Part shown: in pieces, positions 40,168 through 48,800 of the stretch
Position numbering within the stretch: position 1 is the first letter of the stretch
Layout of the letters: the number at the start of each line of letters is the position of its first letter
Virus record (IMG/VR): IMGVR_UViG_3300023109_001242
Location: 1 to 53,044 of that record
Length of the DNA: 53,044 nucleotides
From: a virus
Strand: one strand, 5' to 3'
Position numbers and translations under genes: made by a program
Notes under the pieces: generated by a model
The model's database searches: none
What the model was told of the DNA's origin: nothing
The model's input: only the letters and a program-made list of their open reading frames with translations

Positions 40168-41832
40168 ATGGCCAAGCAAACAATAGGTATCGGAGCAAGT
40201 GCTAATGACGGATCAGGTGATCCGATTAGAATTGCTTTCGATAAAGTCAACGATAACTTTAATGAGTTGTATGGTAACGGTGGTACCACCGGCAATACGC
40301 TTATAGATTTATTTGATAGTAATGGAAACTTTGATTTATTCGGTAAATCGCATAAAATTAGTTTCTTATATTCTACAGAAGCAGATCTGCTGAATGTTAA
40401 TCCAGGTACGTATCACGGTGCTATCGGCCACGCACATAATACTGGTTCTCTGTATTACGCTCACGGATCTTGGAGAAGATTATTATCTGATAATTCTAAT
40501 AATGATATTACGAGCTATACTGATCCTCTCAGTAAACATGTATATTTAAATAATATTACTAATGCAGAAACTGCTGATTATATCCTTAAAACAAATGCTG
40601 ATGGCACATATACCTGGGTTGCTGACGGTGGTGGTGGCGGAGGTTCATACGCTAACGCAGATGTAGATACTCATTTAAACGTATCAGCAGCACAAACAAA
40701 TCAAATTTTAAGTTGGGATGGTTCTGACTTTGCTTGGGTAGCAGATGCAACAGGTGGCGGTGGTGGTTCATACGCTAACGCAGATGTTGATACTCATTTA
40801 AACTCAGGCTCTGCAAGTAGTAATGAAATTTTAAGTTGGAATGGTTCAGACTATGCTTGGATATCTCAGTCAGGTGGTGGTTCATATTCTGATAACGATG
40901 TATCTAGTCACCTTAATACAAGTGCAGCATCTGCCGATCAAATTTTAAGTTGGACTGGTTCTGACTTTGCTTGGGTTGACGACGCGACTGGCAGTGGTGG
41001 TGGTTCATCAACCTTTGCAGGATTAACTGAAATCGCTCTTGCTGATTTAGATGTGCATGATATTGCATTACAAGCAAAAAGCAATTATGTAATGACAGGA
41101 CCTGATAGTTCTAAATACTTAATTGACCAATTACCTGGAAATAATCCAACAATTTATGCAACAGCTGGTGAAACGATCGCAATTAATATTGACGGTGTAA
41201 CATCATCACACCCATTAGAAATAAGACAACCTAATGGAAGCACTGCTTATAATACAGGACTTATTCATTATGCTCCTGATGGAACAAAGACAACAGGTTC
41301 ATCTGCACAAGGTAAAACTACAGGTACATTATTCTGGAAGATCCCAGGCAATATAAGTGGTACATATAAGTATATCTGTAATGTTCATAGTGGAATGATT
41401 GGTGATATTGTTATTGCAGATCCATCAGCAAGTGGTAGTAGCGGCGGAGCAGCTAGTCGTGTAAATGAAGCCGAAACAACAGGCTCGATAGCTGATGGCG
41501 CGACTGGTAATATTGCATTCTCAACACTCGGTAAATCATTTGGATTACTTAAAGTTACTGTTGATAAAGAATGTTGGGTAAGGATTTATTCTGATACATC
41601 ATCAAGAACAGCAGACGCATCCCGAACACAAGGTACTGACCCAGCAGATGGTTCAGGTGTTATTGCAGAATTTATCTCAACGACTTCAGGTACACAAGTA
41701 TTTAAAGTTACACCATCAATTATTGGTTGGCTTGATAATTCAGAAACAACAGTTCCTGTAGCAGTTCAAAATAACTCGGGAACAACAGGGACAGTTCAAG
41801 TTACGATCGACGCATTACAATTAGAGTCTTAA
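40168..41832 (+). CDS. fibre-like virion protein with repeats and cupredoxin-like domain
   Basis: 554 residues. The opening MAKQTIGIGASANDGSGDPI and FDKVNDNFNELY is shared by marine phage fibres. Residues about 154-279 hold three repeats of the SYANADVDTHLN...ILSWDGSDFAWV type. Residues about 320-418 form a cupredoxin-like domain with His348 and Cys404-x2-His407-x2-Met410 (YICNVHSGM), the layout of a mononuclear copper site. The rest is a strand-rich C-terminal domain. Likely distal fibre or baseplate-attached adhesin; copper binding is predicted, not shown. Confidence 0.7.
   Translation: MAKQTIGIGASANDGSGDPIRIAFDKVNDNFNELYGNGGTTGNTLIDLFDSNGNFDLFGKSHKISFLYSTEADLLNVNPGTYHGAIGHAHNTGSLYYAHGSWRRLLSDNSNNDITSYTDPLSKHVYLNNITNAETADYILKTNADGTYTWVADGGGGGGSYANADVDTHLNVSAAQTNQILSWDGSDFAWVADATGGGGGSYANADVDTHLNSGSASSNEILSWNGSDYAWISQSGGGSYSDNDVSSHLNTSAASADQILSWTGSDFAWVDDATGSGGGSSTFAGLTEIALADLDVHDIALQAKSNYVMTGPDSSKYLIDQLPGNNPTIYATAGETIAINIDGVTSSHPLEIRQPNGSTAYNTGLIHYAPDGTKTTGSSAQGKTTGTLFWKIPGNISGTYKYICNVHSGMIGDIVIADPSASGSSGGAASRVNEAETTGSIADGATGNIAFSTLGKSFGLLKVTVDKECWVRIYSDTSSRTADASRTQGTDPADGSGVIAEFISTTSGTQVFKVTPSIIGWLDNSETTVPVAVQNNSGTTGTVQVTIDALQLES
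40642..41003 (+). repeat. three tandem repeats in the fibre gene
   Basis: Copies begin near 40642, 40765 and 40879 (123 and 114 nt apart), each starting GGTTCATA and containing ATTTTAAGTTGG. They encode the ILSWxGSDxAWV module. DNA identity is high between copies one and two. Confidence 0.75.
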
Positions 41833-41835
41833 TAA

Positions 41836-44124
41836 ATGGATAAGCAATTTTATAACATATTATTAGAACCCGGTACTGACGAAGCAGCATTTCTTGCTAA
41901 CGAAGCAGCAGGTATGGTTTGTCATGATAATCTTGACCTCTTTGATATGTGTTTAGTTATGAAATTAACAGAAGCAGAAGCAGCAACGCTAGAAGCAAGT
42001 CCAAAAGTAATAGAATGTCACATAGAATTAGTAGCTGAGCTTGATTCATATCCAACAAGTATTCCAAGGTACGAAACACCAACTACAGAATATAGAGCAA
42101 GATACTATCCATCCGGAGGTGACGACGGTGCTGATTATACTGGTTCAAATATGTTTTTTACTAGTGAGTTTAAAGGCGCTACAGGTTTTAACCCGCCTAT
42201 AGGATATTTTGGTGATACAAACTTTGAGGATACAGTTAAATCAAACTTTATGGGTGACTATGTTGATATAGTTGCAGTTGAAGCAGGAGACACAGCAGAC
42301 GCACCTGCTCAAAATCATCAAAGCCATGTTGACTTTCAAGAGTTTGATAGTACTACTAGTAGGTTTGTTCCTATGGATTGGTCCGATATAAACTCATCTT
42401 TAACTACTGTTTTAAACAACCAAGTTAGTAATCCTAACGGTGCTGGCATCGGTTATTTTTCATATCATGCAGCTGGTGTACTTAGTGCAGCTGGTGGTAA
42501 ATATTGCGGTTGGGGTAAAAACTCTTCGCTAAGATTAATATATCTTGGTGGTGAATCAACAGCTTCTGTTTATTACGCAGTACTTCAATGGCACCTTGCC
42601 AAACCTATTAATCCTATTACTGGTGTTCGTAATGCAACAGTTGTTACTGGAGCATGGGGCTATGGTGGATTAGAGCATAATAGGTTTTATGATATTGAAG
42701 ATTGTTCATATATAGAAGCAAAAGATCCAGTTACTAATGCCACTACTAGGTATGACAGAGGCGGTTACTTAGAAGGTCAAGAATTTAATATTACAATGAC
42801 TGCCACAGGTTCTACAGAATATATAGTTACAGGCAGCGATCGAATATATAACGGAGCTACAGCATCAACACCTCTAGGCAATAGAGGCATTACTGGAAGA
42901 CCAGGCGATAGAATTACAATAACTAACAACGCAGTCGGTGCGCATCCTCTCTATATTAAAACTGCAGCAACTGGTGGATCTACTAGTGATCTATATTCTG
43001 GAGTAACAGGACAAGGTACATCAGAAGTATCTTTTATCTTACCTGACGCAACTATAGGATTGTATTATATTTGTGGAAATCATTCAGCAATGACTGGAAG
43101 TATAATAGGGCTTAAGGATACTACAACTTGGGGTCAAGATCTTAGACCATTCTTTAGAACTGGTATTATTCCAAGAGTAATTCTAGACCCTGCAGATAAT
43201 ACTGATAAGTGGATGATTTCAGTACCAAACTCGTCACGCTGGGCTGCTTATGATACAATAATGGACACTTATAATACTAACGGTGGAATTTATCACTTTA
43301 AGAGTGCAGGTAACAATGCTCATATTGCAGTTAATCCAGATGATAACAGATGGGACACGTATGTTAGACAAGACGGCAATAGTCCTTACGTTCAAAATAT
43401 TGTTGCTGGCCAACAAAATAATTTTAGTTCTAAAGCCGCGTCATCGACCTATGCCAACAATTATGTGTTTAGAACATATATTAATGGTGGAGATAATCAA
43501 TTCACGGTTGCTGCTTGTCAACAAGACGACACAAACAGATTATTAGATGATTATAGTAACAGAGGCCCAATGATTGACATAGCTTCTTTTGGAGCGCAAA
43601 CATGGACATCATATCCAATTCAAGCTTATAGTGATGGCAGATGGGGTTATTTTAGTGGAACAAGTTGTGCTGCTCCAGTAGCTGCTGGTTGTGCTGCAGT
43701 ATTTTTAGATTGGTATGTTACTCAGAGAGGTAAATTTCCAACTATTGCACAACTCAAAGAATTAATACAAAAACACGCTAAAGAAAACTTAATAGAAGAT
43801 ATAGTAACTAATCTTGACTTTGAAAATCAAATAGGCACGATGGACCCTAATAACGGTCAAGCTAGATTATCGCCTAAAAATATATCTTCAAGTAAATTAT
43901 ACTCTTCAACAGAAGTTAATAGAATTAAAAATCTTGATAGCAGTAATGGTGGAGCAGACTTAACTGTTCTAGCTGGGACACAACCATTAAGAATTCATAT
44001 TCCATGGGGAATCAGAATGGGAAGCGGTAAATATATCGCTGGTGGTTCCGAACAAACACAACATAAAAGGAGACCGACCTCTGGATCTGTCTGGCCTAGA
44101 AGAAAGGTTTCTTTCTCTTCCTAA
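41836..44124 (+). CDS. subtilisin-like (S8) virion protease with inserted cupredoxin-like domain
   Basis: 762 residues. The N-terminal 70 residues (YNILLEPGTDEAAFL ... SPKVIECHIEL) look like an I9 propeptide. S8 features: VDIVAVEAG with Glu149 where the Asp normally lies, SYHAAGVLSAAGG (His211), KSAGNN (oxyanion Asn493), YSNRGP and the nucleophile GTSCAAP (Ser610). Residues about 310-425 between His and Asn are a cupredoxin-like insert with His370 and Cys413-x2-His416-x2-Met419 (YICGNHSAM). It follows the fibre gene by 3 nt. It may process fibres or degrade host surface protein; activity is uncertain because of the Asp to Glu change. Confidence 0.75.
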   Translation: MDKQFYNILLEPGTDEAAFLANEAAGMVCHDNLDLFDMCLVMKLTEAEAATLEASPKVIECHIELVAELDSYPTSIPRYETPTTEYRARYYPSGGDDGADYTGSNMFFTSEFKGATGFNPPIGYFGDTNFEDTVKSNFMGDYVDIVAVEAGDTADAPAQNHQSHVDFQEFDSTTSRFVPMDWSDINSSLTTVLNNQVSNPNGAGIGYFSYHAAGVLSAAGGKYCGWGKNSSLRLIYLGGESTASVYYAVLQWHLAKPINPITGVRNATVVTGAWGYGGLEHNRFYDIEDCSYIEAKDPVTNATTRYDRGGYLEGQEFNITMTATGSTEYIVTGSDRIYNGATASTPLGNRGITGRPGDRITITNNAVGAHPLYIKTAATGGSTSDLYSGVTGQGTSEVSFILPDATIGLYYICGNHSAMTGSIIGLKDTTTWGQDLRPFFRTGIIPRVILDPADNTDKWMISVPNSSRWAAYDTIMDTYNTNGGIYHFKSAGNNAHIAVNPDDNRWDTYVRQDGNSPYVQNIVAGQQNNFSSKAASSTYANNYVFRTYINGGDNQFTVAACQQDDTNRLLDDYSNRGPMIDIASFGAQTWTSYPIQAYSDGRWGYFSGTSCAAPVAAGCAAVFLDWYVTQRGKFPTIAQLKELIQKHAKENLIEDIVTNLDFENQIGTMDPNNGQARLSPKNISSSKLYSSTEVNRIKNLDSSNGGADLTVLAGTQPLRIHIPWGIRMGSGKYIAGGSEQTQHKRRPTSGSVWPRRKVSFSS

Positions 44125-44128
44125 GGCC
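44093..44128. repeat. imperfect hairpin spanning the protease stop codon
   Basis: GGCCTAGAAGAAAG on the left pairs imperfectly with CTTTCTCTTCCTAAGGCC on the right, with single-base bulges. It includes the TAA stop and precedes the late promoter at 44132. It could end or protect the upstream transcript; no T-run follows. Confidence 0.4.
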
Positions 44129-44131
44129 CAT

Positions 44132-44139
44132 TATAAATA
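44132..44139 (+). promoter_or_regulatory. T4-type late promoter for gp8
   Basis: TATAAATA exact consensus, 33 nt before the gp8 ATG at 44172. Confidence 0.7.
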
Positions 44140-44171
44140 ATAAAAACACCTAGAGTCGAATATAAAATACC

Positions 44172-45824
44172 ATGCCAGAAATACTTTCAAATAGCTTTAA
44201 AACAGACGTTACCCGATTGTTTATTGACGACCTCGTTAATAATGACTATTGGTTGTTTGTTTCTGGGATAGACGGGTTCACTCCATCAGACTCAGTTAAA
44301 TCAAAACGCGGCTTCTTAGAAAGAACTCTATTTGCCAAAAAGGTAATTGAAAGTGATATTCACTTTATGATAAAATATTACCCTTGGCAGGTTGGCCAAT
44401 CTTATGTTGAGTACGATGACGAAGCAGATTTAACTGGCCAAAGATTTTACGCTGTTGTTGGCCCTAACGATAATGATACTGGTGATTATCGTGTTTATAA
44501 ATGTCTGAATAATAATAATGGTGCTATAGCAAATACACCACCTAATTATGACGTAACAAATTCAAATCAAATTTATTCAACAGCTGATGGATACGTTTGG
44601 AAGTTTATGTATTCTATCTCATCTTTAGAGTTTGACGCTTATAATGCAATTGGTTACATTCCGATTACACCTACACCTACTCCCAATAATCCAGTACCAA
44701 CTACTCAAAGCACAGTTTCAGATGTTGTTGTAACTAATCCAGACGATAACTTTGGTTATACAGTAGAACGCGGCGCGTTTGCACTATCACCATTTCAAAG
44801 TGGTGTTATTATTGTAGAACCTTCAACAGAATATAGTCCAATACGAAATTATTATACTGGTCAGTACTTGTATTCAACAAATCCAAATGATGGTGTTTCG
44901 AGATTATGGGTAATAACTTATTATGATTATAATGTCAATACAGGTAATGCTGAAATAAGAGTAGGCACAGAATTAATAACAGGAGCTGTTTCTCCTGATA
45001 TCTCTGGTGTAGCATCTAACGCAAACTTCCAAATATTCCCACGAATTGATGTTATTGGTGATGGAAGTGGTGCAGTTGCTATACCAAGAATTACTAATAA
45101 CCGTATTCAAACATTAACAGTTTTAAAAGAAGGTAGTGACTATACAAACGCAACTGCAATAGTTGTAGATCCGGCTTATAGTTTTGATCCAGAAGATACT
45201 ACAACGACTGACATCCGAGCTGAGATACGACCTCGTTTATCACCAGCTGGAGGTCATGGATTTAATTTAATCGATGAGTTCAGATGTAAACACTTCTCTT
45301 TATATGCTTATATTACTGCCGAAGATAATACTATGATTGGTGACGTTAATACTTATGGTGGTGTTGGAATAGTACGAACACCTTCATTCGACACTGGATA
45401 TAGTGAGAATATTGTAGATAATAGAATAGCAGTTGTAACTGATGACTATGATAAAATAACGGCTAATGGTACTATTATTCAAGTTAATAGTAGTAATGAA
45501 ACAACTTTTAGCGGTAAAGTACACGAGATTGACGCAACAAGCAATACAGTTTATATTGCAGAGTATCTCGGACCGTATACAAATAACACAGATACTGGCA
45601 CGGCGTTGCATACAAATAATATTGCAGATGTTCCTTTAGATCTAACACTATCGTTTAGAAATGAAACAGGCCAGACAATTGAAATAAATAATCCTGTAGA
45701 GGACAACGTAACACTATCCAAATATATGCAACGAACTGGTGAAGTTTACTTTATGGAAAACTTCTTCCCACTTGCAAGAACCGACTTATCTCGTGAGGAA
45801 TTTAAGTTTGTACTGGAATTTTAA
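44172..45824 (+). CDS. 8: gp8 baseplate wedge protein
   Basis: 550 residues, much longer than T4 gp8 (334). The N-terminal half is typical: FKTDVTRLFIDDL, YWLFVSGID, VIESDIHFMIKYYPW, RFYAVVG, YRVYKCLNNNNGA and DGYVWKFMYSI. The extra length lies after residue 190, with repeat-like NPDD and VYIAEYLGP segments, and an END ...MENFFPLARTDLSREEFKF. gp8 forms a dimer in the wedge in T4. Confidence 0.85.
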   Translation: MPEILSNSFKTDVTRLFIDDLVNNDYWLFVSGIDGFTPSDSVKSKRGFLERTLFAKKVIESDIHFMIKYYPWQVGQSYVEYDDEADLTGQRFYAVVGPNDNDTGDYRVYKCLNNNNGAIANTPPNYDVTNSNQIYSTADGYVWKFMYSISSLEFDAYNAIGYIPITPTPTPNNPVPTTQSTVSDVVVTNPDDNFGYTVERGAFALSPFQSGVIIVEPSTEYSPIRNYYTGQYLYSTNPNDGVSRLWVITYYDYNVNTGNAEIRVGTELITGAVSPDISGVASNANFQIFPRIDVIGDGSGAVAIPRITNNRIQTLTVLKEGSDYTNATAIVVDPAYSFDPEDTTTTDIRAEIRPRLSPAGGHGFNLIDEFRCKHFSLYAYITAEDNTMIGDVNTYGGVGIVRTPSFDTGYSENIVDNRIAVVTDDYDKITANGTIIQVNSSNETTFSGKVHEIDATSNTVYIAEYLGPYTNNTDTGTALHTNNIADVPLDLTLSFRNETGQTIEINNPVEDNVTLSKYMQRTGEVYFMENFFPLARTDLSREEFKFVLEF

Positions 45825-45837
45825 GGAAATAAAATAA

Positions 45838-48800
45838 ATGCCTATTAACACAAATCTCAACCAATCGCCTTATTTTGACGATTACGATCAAGATAAGCAG
45901 TTTAATCGCATTTTGTTCAAGCCCGGTTTTGCGGTTCAAGCTCGTGAGCTAACACAGTTACAGTCTATACTTCAAAATCAGGTTCAGCAATTTGGTGATA
46001 ATATCTTTAAAGAAGGTAGTATTGTCAAAGGTTGCACGTTTACTAATATTGACGATTTAAAATACGTTAAATTAAAAGAAGGTACAGTTACCACTTTTAA
46101 TCCAACATTATATATTAGTAAAGTTGTTATCGAACCTGTAGCTGGTGGCCAAGAACAAGAAGTCGATAATGTTTATGTAATGACTGGACAAACTTCAGGA
46201 CTAAGAGCACAAATTATTTCAGCTGTTCGTGGTTCTCAAGGTACTTCAGCTGCTACCGCGCCTAACAATACATTCTTTATTAAATATTTAAATACGACTC
46301 CTGGATATTCACAGTTTAGTCAAGGTGAGAAGTTTGATATTACTTTAACTAAGTATAAGCGTGGAACAAATGAGCCTTTAAGTACTTCAACACCAGTTAT
46401 TTTACCGACAGTTGGTACAGATTCTGTAACTGTTTGGAATGACAGCGATGCAGTTGGTAACTCATTCGGTATTGAATCATCTCCTGGTGTGATATTCCAA
46501 AAAGGTCATTTCCTATACGCTTCAGAACAAATATTAATTGTAGAAAATTATAATAGAATACCTGCTGATAAATCAGTTGGTTTCCATATTGCAGAAAATA
46601 CTGTTAACGCACTTACAGATGATAGTTTATACGATAATGCTTTCGGATCTAAGAATCAAAATGCACCTGGTGCAGACCGATTACAATTAGTACCTGCTTT
46701 AACTGTTAAAACTCCTGTACAAGCAAAAGAAGATGCAGACTTCTTCTCACTCGTTCGTTATCAAAACGGAAACGCAGTGACCTTAAGAGATGTATCTCAG
46801 TATAATGCTATCGGCGAAGAGCTAGCAAGAAGAACATACGAAGAGTCGGGTAACTATATACTCGAAGAATTCCCAGTACGAAGCGATGACAGAATACCTC
46901 AAGGTGAAGCTACAAGTAAAGTCCATGCATTAGTTGGTCAAGGTACTGCTTATGTTAAAGGTTTCCGTGTAGAAAATAGTGGAGAGCGATCATTTGAAAT
47001 TGATCCAATAACAACCACTGATATCGTTAATAATCAATCTATTGGTACTGACTATGGTCATTACGTTAACATCACTAGTATTACTGGTCATGTTGATATA
47101 GATTATACTCCTGTTACTTTACAAGACTCAGGTGGTAGTTCAATCGGTCAAGCGATCGCTGTTAACGTAACAAGAAACAGACTATACTTATCTGCTCTAT
47201 CAATGACTGGTAGTATTGCAGATCTTGCTAAAGTTTCTGATGGTAATGGTACAATACAAGTTGATAGCGTATTGCAAGAAGCAGCTAAAAAGTCGTTAAT
47301 ATTTGATAGCGGACTGATCAGCACGTTTGATATGACTGATACTTTAATTCCTGTTAGAGCAAAAGAAGAAGTAACTCACACTGGTGGAGCAATTACAATT
47401 ACTGCTAATCCTGGTGAAGATTTTGTTTGTCAAAATACAGTAAACGATATATTAGTTGTAGAAAAGACAAGTAATGTATTTAGAGAAGCTTCAGCAGTTA
47501 CTGTTACTAATAACAATTCTGAATTAAATATTACAATTGACGCTGGTGCAGCATCTCCGGTTTATGTTTATTACAACAAACGATTAGTTGGTTCTACTGG
47601 TGTAGATTCTTATAATAAGATTGTACGAGAGCCTTGGGTCAAAGTTAGTTATGCTGGTAACGCCAATGCAGTCAATTCAAAATATAGCTTAGGTTTCCCA
47701 GACGTATTTGGTATTACAGAAATTAAAACTATAGGTACAGGTCTTGGTGGAATTGACGAAGACTTTACAAACAGCTTTAGATTAAAGACAAACCAAAAAG
47801 ATCAGTTCTATGATATCTCTTATATGGAGCATATCCCAGGTAGACCTAAACCACTCGATGGCACTCATAACTTATATGTTAAATTAAAAGTATTTCAGAT
47901 CTCTCCTTCCACTGGTAGCTACTTCTTTAATATTAATAGTTATCCGAATACCCTTGATAGAAATGACATACCGGTACATACAAGTGACTCTGGTAGACGT
48001 TTTAACCTTCGTGACTGTGTAGATTTCAGGCCTCATTGTGACAAAGATACTGCAGTTGGTTATGGCGATGATACTGTTATATTAGCAGGACCAATTACAA
48101 ACGCAGTTGGTTTCTTAACTGCAACGTTCTCTGATTTCGGTGCACCTTTAATACCTGCTACTCAAGACGGAATCACAACAGACATCGAACATTACCTTGC
48201 GCGTATTGATACTATTGTCTGTGACTCTTATGGTCAGATTAAAATAGTTAAAGGTAAGGAATCAAAGATACCTGCACCTGTTCAAATCGAAAGCGATAAA
48301 CTTGCAATTGCTAATGTAACAATTCCTGGTTTCCCTGCTTTATCATCTCGTCAAGCAGACACACAAAGAAAACGTGAATACGCTATTAGTATGGTTCCAA
48401 CAGGAATTAAAAATTACACGATGAAAGATCTTCATTCTTTAGAGAAGAAGATTGACAACATGGCTTATTACATCTCGTTAAATCAATTAGAATCTGACAC
48501 ACAGAATTTAACAGTACTTGATGAGAACGGATTGTCAAGATTTAAGAATGGTTTTGTTGTAGATCCATTTAATGATTTACGTTTAGCAGATGTTGGTAAC
48601 CCAGAGTTTAGAGCAGCCGTTCCATTCGCGCAGAAAATATTAACACCAGAAGTTAATACATTCCCAATTGATCTTAAATATAAGACAAGCGCTGGAGCAA
48701 CAATCTTCCCAAGCACAGCTAAGGGTCAGGTTGCAACCTTGACAAGAGATTCAAATGTTGATATAATAGACCAACCATACGCTACTGATTTTAGAAACTG

